64,000 bases of DNA, taken from positions 50,221 to 114,220 of the forward strand of contig JAUSFM010000011.1 of assembly GCA_030651375.1 (NCBI GenBank), in the 5' to 3' direction. Origin of the DNA: Candidatus Woesearchaeota archaeon. GTDB taxonomy: Archaea; Nanobdellota; Nanobdellia; Woesearchaeales; UBA12501. Below are positions 56,325 to 64,000 of the stretch, piece by piece. Position 1 is the stretch's first letter. Each line of letters starts with the position of its first letter. The translations under genes and the position numbers were made by a program. Under the pieces are notes generated by a model that ran no database searches, was not told the origin of the DNA, and saw only the letters and a list, made by a program, of their open reading frames with translations.

Positions 56325-59300
56325 CTATTTAAAGTTTGTTATACTCAAGGCACCAGATGTCTGTTCGCCCTTCCCAATCTCCGATTCAACCGAATGGTGT
56401 TTCAACAAAAGTGATTTTATGTTTTCGCTGATTAATACCACGTCGCCGAATGAAAGGATATCTTTCTGTTTTACCATTACTCCCTTTTTGCCGGTGATTT
56501 GATAGTCACCATCCAACGCAACCAACGCTGCATCAAGTTTCCGACCGGATACAACGAGCTCAAAGATTTTGCCGATGTATTCACCGGATGAAAAGAATAC
56601 CTGTCTTCCAACACTTTCGCGTATGCTTGCGCGAATAGGAGCAGGCAGTGCACGAGACACCGCACGTGACACTGCATCAGTCACTCCACCAAATGCCGCA
56701 CCAACAACACCTGATACTGCACCGGAGGCTGCAAGAGAGGTGCTCGATGTGCTTGATGTACTCGAGGGGCTTTCATTTTTTTGGGCGGATACTGTCGGAA
56801 CGCTGGCAGGTACGAACGGTGTTGGCAATCGTGGAGAGATTGTTGAGTGAATTGATGTTGACGGAGCAGGCCGTGGTGCGGAGAAAGAATCAGCAACCGA
56901 ACGCGTCACCGGTCGCGCCACTGGCATTGATTTGGTAACTGGTTTTAAGATTGGTTTCGGCATTGATTTCCCCGTGAGCTGTACAAAGGCATCTTCTAAT
57001 GTTTCATTGACAAAGACCACATCGCCGAAGCAAAGAACGTCTTTCTGTTTGACACTTACGCCTTTCTTGCCGTGAATCGCAAACTGTCCGCCGGTTTGTA
57101 TTAATGTTGAATCAATTTTCCTGCCGGAAATCAACAGCTCAAAGACTTTTCCAAGATACATACCCGAGGAAAAGAAGACGTGTTTTCCGATGCTCTCCCG
57201 CAGGCTGGCCCAGCCAGCTCGTCTGCCAGAAACTACGGTACAGAAAACTGAAGGAATGATAATTGGTTTCGGTTGTTTGGTGCCAATAGTTGTCGTGCCG
57301 ATTCGTGGAATTCTTACTCGTGATATTCCTGCAAGCGCGTTTGTTATGGTTTCTGTTACTGGTTTGGTTAATTTAGTGAGCTGCGCAGGAATTTGTGCAG
57401 GGAGCTGCACTGCAGTTGACACTGTTGTTGACACTGCTGATTTCACTTTTGACACGCCGGAATCCAAAATTTCTGCAGCCTGGCCAGTTGTTTCAGTTAT
57501 TCCATCCAACAAACGGGACACACCAGATGCAACTGATTTGATTGAGCCAGCGGCGCTCGAAACAATGTCTGAAAGCAGAATCAGTGGAGTATCCCGAGTA
57601 TGCTGTTTATCTTGGAGTACGGGCCGCTCTTTGATTTTGCCGGTGATTGTTGCCTGCCATTGTTGTTGCTGCGGCACTGGTAGTGCTTTTGCAGCTGCCA
57701 CGTCTTTTTGGATGTCGTTCAAGCGTTTGTTGACGTACTTGTGGTATGAATACAAGATAATCAACAGGAGAAGCACGAGTAAAATAAGGAACGGCAGCCA
57801 AGTATTTGCTGCTTGAGCTTCTGGCGGTATGTATTGTACCATACTGACAACCTGCAATCCTTCGTCGGTTACCCGGAAAGTGGCTGCAGCAACCGCATGC
57901 TGGTTGTTGCCATACGATACTTCAACCCGAAGCAGATGTTCTCCTTCTTTGAATGTAACGTCACTAATTGTTTTTATAAACGAGAGACTTCTGAATACGG
58001 CTTTTGTTTCGGATGAATTATAGATCGGTGTTCCATCAGGGTCAAGAATGGAGTATTTGAACAACACATCAACCGGCGGCCCTTTTGTTTCTATCATGGT
58101 TACCTTAAATTCGAGGTTTTGGTTTTTCAGCAACTCGAGATTTTCAAGGTTGAGCCAGATGTCAAACAGTGATTCTTGGCAGCTGCGCACTTCTGCTGGT
58201 TTGTCTTGTCCGCCTTTACAGGTTCCCACATTAGTACAAACGCGCGTTTGTGTTCCTCCAGTACACTCATCAGTCCATGCGTTACACTGCCAGATGAACG
58301 TACACGCAGGTTGGCCACCGGGTCCTCCGCCTCCTCCACCGCCACCTCCTCCGCCGGCAGGAGCACCGGGACTTGGCGCAGCAGGAGCAGGACTACCGCC
58401 AGGCGGCGCACCGCCTTCTTCACCGCCACCGCCAGCAGCAGCGCCACTGGAACTGGTACTACTATAAAAGCCAACGTTTGCTGAAAAACTTGAGGATTGC
58501 GCATCCCGACTACTTGATGCACCAGAAGGTGAATAGGATTGTGCGCTAAAGGTTGAACCAACACCAGTTCCCCCGCTTCCCGTAGCAGTGCGCTCGACAC
58601 TGTAAACATCTCCCACTCCTTCCTGAAACGTGTCGATGGGTGGTACAGAAAAAGCAGAAATAGGAGGAGAGGTGGCGTTTGAATCGTTGACGATTGAGCT
58701 ATTGGTTTCATTCAAGGGCACAATTTCAGGAATGGTTATATTCAGCGTTTCATTCAGTGTTTCGTTTCCGGGCGTAATTGAGACGTTGGTATCATTTGAG
58801 ACGGTATCATTTATGCGGGGGATGATTGTTGGAGAATCAATAAAAGAGGACGTTTCATTCTTGGAAGAGGGTGACGAGTTGGTGCCATTGGAAATTATGA
58901 CAGGAGATGTATCAACAACAGAGGGTGTTTCATTGGGTAACGTGTCGTTACGAGGGTTGATAGGAACAGGAAGTTCAATTGTTCCATTGGCAAACCAGAT
59001 TGATTCGGGCGTTTCATTAATGGATGTCTCGTCAGGAAGCAGTTCTGGAAGAGTCTCTGGAAGAGAAATTGAATCAGGCATGGTTTCGTTGTCTCGGGTT
59101 TCAGGAGGAGGTACCGTTTCATTTGGGGAAGAGTCAATAGCCGGTACTGAGAACACCTCATCAAGAACAGGCGAGGTCACAACTTGAGATAGAGAGTGAA
59201 CAACATAATTGGCACTTTCAGCTTGTGCAACAACAAAAGCGCAGAGCGTAACAAAGAGCACTACATACATCAATGAATACACAATTCCAGTAGGTTTGGT

Positions 59301-59345
59301 GATATGCATGAGTATGCCGTTTTGTTTTTTATTGTTAGTTGCCAT
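56325..59345 (-). CDS. Surface/TM protein with Cys-rich ectodomain and two cytoplasmic PRC-barrel-like domains
   Basis: The protein has 1006 residues from ATG 59345, which overlaps the stop of the upstream adhesin gene. A signal anchor (GIVYSLMYVVLFVTLCAFVV) is followed by a Thr/Ser/Asn/Pro-rich stalk to about 270, a Gly/Pro/Ala stretch near 320-350 and a six-Cys TSP1-like module (ACTFIWQCNAWTDECTGGTQ, RVCTNVGTCKGG). A TM helix lies near 525 (WLPFLILLVLLLLIILYSYH). The cytoplasmic part ends with two homologous units, about 725-830 and 905-985 (VFFSSGMYLGKVFELLISGR; VFFSSGEYIGKIFELVVSGR), each closing with K-Q-K-D-x-L-x-F-G-D-V-V. I read these as PRC-barrel-like. ATG 59309 is an alternative start. 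Confidence 0.7.
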   Translation of the reverse strand: MATNNKKQNGILMHITKPTGIVYSLMYVVLFVTLCAFVVAQAESANYVVHSLSQVVTSPVLDEVFSVPAIDSSPNETVPPPETRDNETMPDSISLPETLPELLPDETSINETPESIWFANGTIELPVPINPRNDTLPNETPSVVDTSPVIISNGTNSSPSSKNETSSFIDSPTIIPRINDTVSNDTNVSITPGNETLNETLNITIPEIVPLNETNSSIVNDSNATSPPISAFSVPPIDTFQEGVGDVYSVERTATGSGGTGVGSTFSAQSYSPSGASSSRDAQSSSFSANVGFYSSTSSSGAAAGGGGEEGGAPPGGSPAPAAPSPGAPAGGGGGGGGGGGPGGQPACTFIWQCNAWTDECTGGTQTRVCTNVGTCKGGQDKPAEVRSCQESLFDIWLNLENLELLKNQNLEFKVTMIETKGPPVDVLFKYSILDPDGTPIYNSSETKAVFRSLSFIKTISDVTFKEGEHLLRVEVSYGNNQHAVAAATFRVTDEGLQVVSMVQYIPPEAQAANTWLPFLILLVLLLLIILYSYHKYVNKRLNDIQKDVAAAKALPVPQQQQWQATITGKIKERPVLQDKQHTRDTPLILLSDIVSSAAGSIKSVASGVSRLLDGITETTGQAAEILDSGVSKVKSAVSTTVSTAVQLPAQIPAQLTKLTKPVTETITNALAGISRVRIPRIGTTTIGTKQPKPIIIPSVFCTVVSGRRAGWASLRESIGKHVFFSSGMYLGKVFELLISGRKIDSTLIQTGGQFAIHGKKGVSVKQKDVLCFGDVVFVNETLEDAFVQLTGKSMPKPILKPVTKSMPVARPVTRSVADSFSAPRPAPSTSIHSTISPRLPTPFVPASVPTVSAQKNESPSSTSSTSSTSLAASGAVSGVVGAAFGGVTDAVSRAVSRALPAPIRASIRESVGRQVFFSSGEYIGKIFELVVSGRKLDAALVALDGDYQITGKKGVMVKQKDILSFGDVVLISENIKSLLLKHHSVESEIGKGEQTSGALSITNFK

Positions 59346-61827
59346 TGTCTTTTGCAAGTTCAGCGCGAACATAATCAATGCGTATGGAGCGTGCCGTTGT
59401 TGATGTTTCTTCACCCCATACTCCAATCCATGATACATTTTGAGGAAGCGTTGTTGAATGATTTGCGACAAGCAGATTCTTGGTGAGTCCAGTGGTAATA
59501 TAAAAAAGAACAGGGCTGCTTGCATTCGAAACATTTTCTTTAAGTATACGGAGTGTGACATAGTTATTTGTAGGATTACTGATAGCGGTATTCGTTCTTG
59601 TACAGTTGGTAATAGAAAAACAGGTTACAGCAAAAAAAGTTCCTGAGGTTAGATTTCCTTCAAAATAAGCCCCGTCAGTGATGTTAAGAAGCTTACCATC
59701 ATCTTGTGTTCTGAAGTAACCAAAGGCAGTTGTTATAGAATTCCAAGCTGAAGGTATTAGAAACCTTGTTTCAAAATGAATGAATTTAGAAGCATTATAT
59801 ATCCCGATGTTGGTATCAAGAGTGCTGGTGATTGAATTAGGTGAACCACCAAGAGAAAATGCCATATCAGCGCCGTTGCTTGCTGCTGTTCCGTGTGTAA
59901 AGCTGTAAACTCCTAAAAAGTTAGAGCCGACTACATCACTACTAATGGTACTGGCTGTTCCGTTTGTGGTAATTCTGGTCGTCAGGGTATCACCCAAAAA
60001 TTCTTCAAGAAATATTCGCCTCCCATTCTTACCAAAGGGGCTCACTATGCTTTTGTTTACTACCTCAAGTTTAGTGATATTTATTTCATCCAACGCTGCC
60101 TGTGACGCACCACTGGCGCCACTCGTTTGATCAGTCTCACACGTAAAAACCTTGTTAGTATCATTGTAAACAAGCTTCTGACTATCAGGCCCACAGGTCG
60201 GAAGCGTCCTATTCACATACAGACTATCAACACTAATCAACACACCACCATTCGCAATATTCCCCGACGACAAATTCAACTTCGTACCATTCAAACTGTT
60301 AAGTTTAGTCGTATTAATCCCATCCAAACGCGCCTGCACATTCGTCACATTAGCCTTGCTCAAATTCAACCCAATAGGCAATCCACCCTCGCCCTGCACT
60401 GGAAGATATCCTGCCGTCGAATCATTCAAACTATTCAACTTCGTCGTATTCACCCAATCCAACGCTGCCTGACTCGCACCCGACGCACTCTGATCAGTTT
60501 CACACGTAAAAACCTTAAACGTGTCGTTGTATACCAATTTTTGCGTATCCGGCCCACACACCGGCAAAGAACGATTAACAAAAGAACTATTCACACTGAT
60601 TAAAACCGTATCATTCAACACCGCAGTCAAATTCAACTTACTATCATTTAGAGAATTAATCTTTGTTGTATTCACCCAATCAAGCCCCGCCTGCACATTC
60701 GTCACATTAGCCTTGCTCAAATTCAAACTATCCAAACCAGCTTGAGTATTCGTCACATTCGCCTTCGACGAATTCAACGAATCAACCGCACCCTGACTCG
60801 CACCCGACGTAGAAATATCAGACTCACACGTAAAAACCTTAAAAGTATCATTATAAACAAGTTTTTGCGAATCCGGCCCACACACCGGCAAAGAACGATT
60901 AACAAAACTACTATTAACACTGATTAAAACCGTATCATTCAACACCGCAGTCAAATTCAACTTCGAATCATTCAAACTCGTAATTTTGGTTGTGTTTACC
61001 CAATCCAAACCAGCCTGCACATTCGTCACATTAGCCTTCGACAAATTCAACGAATCAACCGGACCCTGACCAACCTTCGAATCATTCAAAGAGTTCAATT
61101 TAGTCGTATTCACCCAATCCAACGCACCCTGACTGATTCCCGAACCGGATTGATCAGTCTCACAGGTAAACACTTTAGCAGTATCGTTATATACCAACTT
61201 TTGGGTATCAGGACCACATACCGGCAAAGAACGATTCACATAGGTACTGTTAACACTTATTAGAATCATATCATTCGACAATGCAGATGCATTCAATTTT
61301 GAAGAATTTATTGACTGAACCAATGAGGTCTCGTTAGCATTCGGCTCACAGGTTACCGTCCCATTTTCGTTAACTACTCGTATCGAACTGCCTATGGCAC
61401 ATGAATTGACAAGCGAAAAGTTCACAAAGGAAAAATTGTTAATCAAACCGGGAGTCGCTTGAAATTCTAAACGTTCATTGGCACCAAAATCCATATCTTC
61501 ATCGTTGATGGTGTACTCTTTATAATACAATTTCCCAAATTGGAGATCAGGATAGGTGATAACATTCCAACTCCCATTTACAATTCCATCAACAAAAGTA
61601 TGATTATAGATTTTAGTTCCACCTGAAGAATTATCATAAATATCGATAGTCAAATTTCCCAAGGTAAGATTAGCGCCCGTTGATCTCACTTTTACATCGG
61701 TTCCCTGATCCGGAAGAACAGAAACCTGACCAAAAACAATGGAAGAAAGTAAGATAAAGTGCATAAATAGGCCAGAAAGTAGTTTTGAGTGTACCACAGA
61801 CTTGACCACAATGTTGAGCGAGTTCAT
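59335..61827 (-). CDS. Repetitive tail-fibre-like surface adhesin, copy 1
   Basis: The 830-aa protein has a signal peptide (LLSGLFMHFILLSSIVFGQ). An N-terminal unique domain runs to about 170. Tandem units follow with LPVCGPDTQKLVYNDTFKVF-TCETD (four copies; two Cys each) alternating with coiled-coil-like heptads (LDWVNTTKLNSLNDSKLNL, SLNLSKANVTNVQAG). A C-terminal domain of about 220 residues starts at FLEEFLGDTLTTR. N-x-S/T sequons occur every few residues. The layout matches phage tail-fibre or trimeric adhesin proteins. Second gene of an operon; its stop overlaps the next start. Confidence 0.75.
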   Translation of the reverse strand: MNSLNIVVKSVVHSKLLSGLFMHFILLSSIVFGQVSVLPDQGTDVKVRSTGANLTLGNLTIDIYDNSSGGTKIYNHTFVDGIVNGSWNVITYPDLQFGKLYYKEYTINDEDMDFGANERLEFQATPGLINNFSFVNFSLVNSCAIGSSIRVVNENGTVTCEPNANETSLVQSINSSKLNASALSNDMILISVNSTYVNRSLPVCGPDTQKLVYNDTAKVFTCETDQSGSGISQGALDWVNTTKLNSLNDSKVGQGPVDSLNLSKANVTNVQAGLDWVNTTKITSLNDSKLNLTAVLNDTVLISVNSSFVNRSLPVCGPDSQKLVYNDTFKVFTCESDISTSGASQGAVDSLNSSKANVTNTQAGLDSLNLSKANVTNVQAGLDWVNTTKINSLNDSKLNLTAVLNDTVLISVNSSFVNRSLPVCGPDTQKLVYNDTFKVFTCETDQSASGASQAALDWVNTTKLNSLNDSTAGYLPVQGEGGLPIGLNLSKANVTNVQARLDGINTTKLNSLNGTKLNLSSGNIANGGVLISVDSLYVNRTLPTCGPDSQKLVYNDTNKVFTCETDQTSGASGASQAALDEINITKLEVVNKSIVSPFGKNGRRIFLEEFLGDTLTTRITTNGTASTISSDVVGSNFLGVYSFTHGTAASNGADMAFSLGGSPNSITSTLDTNIGIYNASKFIHFETRFLIPSAWNSITTAFGYFRTQDDGKLLNITDGAYFEGNLTSGTFFAVTCFSITNCTRTNTAISNPTNNYVTLRILKENVSNASSPVLFYITTGLTKNLLVANHSTTLPQNVSWIGVWGEETSTTARSIRIDYVRAELAKDNGN
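60130..61265 (-). repeat. Coding tandem repeats of adhesin copy 1
   Basis: DNA-level repeats inside the gene; each unit encodes the two-Cys LPVCGPD module plus heptad spacers. A stretch at about 60181-60285 is nearly identical to 62661-62765 in the neighbouring gene, while the C-terminal domains differ, which indicates recombination or gene conversion between the two genes. Confidence 0.7.
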
Positions 61828-61849
61828 AGTGTTATCATCCAGTACCGGT

Positions 61850-64000
61850 TTATTTAGCCTTAGCCATTTTCATATAGACATAATCAACATGATGAGCATC
61901 TGCCGTTGTGTCTGATGATCGAGTAAATGTTCCAACCCAACTAACGTTTTGAGGCTTTGAATTTGTGTGATTTGCAACAAGAGTATAGTTCAGGTAAAAA
62001 AGAAGGTTATTGGTTTGGAGCTCACGTTTGATTGTATATATCTCATAGGCGGTATGAACAAGTTTACTGGTGTTGGTCGAAGTACAGGTGACAGAAGCAC
62101 CTGCAGCACCTGTACCAACGCAGGTATTTGCCAAAAAATATGATCCTGCACCGTCATTAGATTTATTAAAAAAAGCACCATCAGTGATATTAGTGATGTT
62201 CTGAGTGACCAATGTTCTGAAGTAACCAATGGCAAATCTTTTGCCTGCAGAAGATGTAAGTATTTTTGCTTTTACTTCAAAATCAAGAATGTTAGTTGCG
62301 TTATATAAGGAGGTCGTGGTTATTGTTGTTCCACCGAGTGAAACGCCAGTAGAAGCACCAACTGATGCAGCTGAAGTAAAGTTGCCAACACCGTTGCTAT
62401 TTTCTCTGATATTATCACCAGTGCCGATTGTGTGAGTTCCTAGGATGGTATATTGTGTTGAAACAGTATCACCCATAAATTCTTCGAGGAAGGTATTATA
62501 TCCGTTTGAACCAAATGGCAGAACAGCACTGCTGTTCACCACACCTATTTTAGTGGTGTTTATTTCATCCAACGCTGCCTGTGAAGCACCACTTGCGCCA
62601 CCCGTCTGATCAGTCTCGCATGTAAAAACCTTGTTAGTATCATTGTAAACAAGCTTCTGACTATCAGGACCACAAGTCGGAAGCGTCCTATTCACATACA
62701 GACTATCAACACTAATCAACACACCACCATTCGCAATATTCCCCGACGACAAATTCAACTTCGAATCATTCAAAGAACTAATCTTCGTCGTATTAACCCA
62801 ATCAAGCCCCACTTGAGTATTAGTCACATTCGCCTTCGTACTATTCAAAGAATCAAGCGCAGCCTGCGACGCCTTCGAATCATTCAAACTATTCAACTTC
62901 GTCGTATTCACCCAATCCAACGCACCCTGCGACGCACCACTACCTGACACATCAGTCTCACACGTAAAAACCTTAAAAGTATCATTGTAAACTAATTTTT
63001 GCGTGTCAGGACCACACACCGGCAAAGAACGATTCACAAAAGAACTATTCACACTAATAAGAACCGTATCATTCAACACCGCAGTCAAATTCAACTTCGA
63101 ATCATTCAAACTCGTGATTTTGGTTGTGTTTACCCAATCCAAACCAGCCTGCACATTCGTCACATTAGCCTTGGACGAATTCAAACTATCCAAACCAGCC
63201 TGAGTATTCGTCACATTAGCCTTCGACGAATTCAACGAATCAACCGCACCCTGACTCGCACCCGCAGCACTCTGATCAGTCTCACACGTAAAAACCTTAA
63301 ACGTGTCGTTGTATACCAATTTTTGCGTGTCAGGACCACACACCGGCAAAGAACGATTCACAAAACTCGAATTAACACTGATAAGAATAGTATCATTCCT
63401 CACCGCAGTCAAATTCAATTTACTATCATTCAAACTAGTAAACTTCGTCGTATTCACCCAATCAAGTCCTGCTTGCGTATTCGTCACATTAGCCTTGCTC
63501 AAATTCAAACTATCCAAACCAGCCTGAGTATTCGTCACATTCGCCTTTGTACTATTCAACGAATCAACCGCACCCTGACTCGCACCCGCAACACTCTGAT
63601 CAGTCTCACACGTAAAAACCTTAAAAGTATCATTATAAACAAGTTTTTGCGTATCAGGCCCACACACCGGCAAAGAACGATTCACAAAACTCGAATTAAC
63701 ACTAATCAAAATCGTATCATTCCGCACCGCAGTCAAATTCAATTTACTATCATTTAAAGAATTAATCTTAGTCGTATTCAACCAATCAAGTCCTGCTTGC
63801 GTATTCGTCACATTAGCCTTGGACGAATTCAAACTATCCAAACCAGCCTGTGTATTAGTAACATTCGCCTTTGTACTATTCAACGAATCAACCGCACCCT
63901 GACTCGCACCCGCAGCACTCTGATCAGTCTCACACGTAAAAACCTTAAACGTGTCGTTGTATACCAGTTTTTGCGTATCAGGCCCACACACCGGCAAAGA
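61850..64000 (-). CDS. Repetitive tail-fibre-like surface adhesin, copy 2 (5' partial)
   Basis: Open to the right edge; 716 residues are visible. Five copies of the LPVCGPDTQKLVYNDT unit alternate with SLNSTKANVTNTQAG and LDWVNTTKINSLNDSKLNL segments. The C-terminal domain is FLEEFMGDTVSTQYTILGTH to YVYMKMAKAK. It is the same architecture as the next gene, with an equivalent but diverged C-terminal domain. The signal peptide must lie outside the window. Ends 23 bp before the next gene. Confidence 0.75.
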   Translation of the reverse strand, partial: SLPVCGPDTQKLVYNDTFKVFTCETDQSAAGASQGAVDSLNSTKANVTNTQAGLDSLNSSKANVTNTQAGLDWLNTTKINSLNDSKLNLTAVRNDTILISVNSSFVNRSLPVCGPDTQKLVYNDTFKVFTCETDQSVAGASQGAVDSLNSTKANVTNTQAGLDSLNLSKANVTNTQAGLDWVNTTKFTSLNDSKLNLTAVRNDTILISVNSSFVNRSLPVCGPDTQKLVYNDTFKVFTCETDQSAAGASQGAVDSLNSSKANVTNTQAGLDSLNSSKANVTNVQAGLDWVNTTKITSLNDSKLNLTAVLNDTVLISVNSSFVNRSLPVCGPDTQKLVYNDTFKVFTCETDVSGSGASQGALDWVNTTKLNSLNDSKASQAALDSLNSTKANVTNTQVGLDWVNTTKISSLNDSKLNLSSGNIANGGVLISVDSLYVNRTLPTCGPDSQKLVYNDTNKVFTCETDQTGGASGASQAALDEINTTKIGVVNSSAVLPFGSNGYNTFLEEFMGDTVSTQYTILGTHTIGTGDNIRENSNGVGNFTSAASVGASTGVSLGGTTITTTSLYNATNILDFEVKAKILTSSAGKRFAIGYFRTLVTQNITNITDGAFFNKSNDGAGSYFLANTCVGTGAAGASVTCTSTNTSKLVHTAYEIYTIKRELQTNNLLFYLNYTLVANHTNSKPQNVSWVGTFTRSSDTTADAHHVDYVYMKMAKAK
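62590..64000 (-). repeat. Coding tandem repeats of adhesin copy 2
   Basis: The same unit family as in copy 1, at higher copy number, continuing past the window edge. Adjacent units are almost identical at the DNA level (for example around 63240-63380, 63570-63690 and 63880-64000), a sign of recent expansion. Confidence 0.7.

Noticed and set aside
62999..63757. A 252-aa plus-strand frame rich in R, T, I and H
   Set aside because: It is the antisense of the adhesin repeats, has a periodic low-complexity composition, and the minus strand has a signal peptide, sequons and conserved Cys.
60130..64000. Repeats resembling a CRISPR array at first sight
   Set aside because: Unit lengths vary, spacers are also repeated, the frame is open throughout, and no cas genes are present.
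59335..64000. Possible diversity-generating retroelement acting on the adhesin tips
   Set aside because: No reverse transcriptase or template-repeat pair with A-specific changes is visible in the window.

Overview
The window is archaeal. It encodes a thermosome subunit, an HMf-type histone, a tandem DUF1931 histone-fold protein, an XPD-type Fe-S helicase, archaeal-type GluRS and IleRS, ribosomal protein S7, RtcB and an archaeal CMP kinase. TTTAWATA-like TATA boxes lie about 25 bp upstream of many, often leaderless, starts. The many small membrane or exported proteins, the surface-protein operons and the mix of bacterial-type sugar and carbamoyl enzymes suggest a DPANN-type archaeon such as a Woesearchaeote. 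The sequence alone does not fix the lineage.

Layout. 0-5 kb: end of a PEP synthase gene, then an arginine unit (argG and a fused N-acetylglutamate kinase/synthase, minus strand) divergent from an ACT-domain gene, an MBL-fold hydrolase and an AT-rich VOC gene. 5-9 kb: a large PKD surface protein. 9-19 kb: housekeeping and regulatory genes, including an IMPase-like phosphatase, the XPD helicase, a DMT transporter, an asparagine synthetase-Dph6 fusion and RtcB. 19.9-25 kb: two tandem SGNH hydrolases face a minus-strand operon of two small membrane proteins, a NodU/CmcH carbamoyltransferase and a 51-aa DUF5989 protein. 25-30.5 kb: an alpha-solenoid repeat protein, IleRS and S7. 30.6-36.1 kb: small exported Cys-rich proteins and lipoproteins, broken up by a nucleotidyltransferase/HEPN pair (HEPN frame broken), a HIT protein and a GlmU-like enzyme. 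36-44 kb: alpha/beta hydrolase, tRNA-Ala, RecB-like nuclease, histone, GluRS, DUF1385 protein and the double histone-fold protein. 44.46-47.36 kb: a complete mobile element with terminal inverted repeats and an 11-bp target duplication, carrying an MjaI-like restriction enzyme, a DNA methyltransferase, a zinc-ribbon protein and a DDE transposase. 47-55 kb: BRO-N/DinD-like protein, thermosome, CMP kinase, phosphoglucose/phosphomannose isomerase and a VapBC pair. 55-64 kb: a surface-protein operon with a TM protein carrying two PRC-barrel-like cytoplasmic domains and two very repetitive tail-fibre-like adhesins, the last one running off the window.

The main unexplained structure is a roughly 180-bp intergenic element present three times (13.7, 29.4 and 37.0 kb). 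Each copy is built around a 28-nt palindrome, and the arms vary in a largely pairing-preserving way. It accounts for most of the largest gene-free stretches. A separate array of hairpins, bounded by 13-bp direct repeats that include the tRNA-Ala 3' end, lies next to the third copy.
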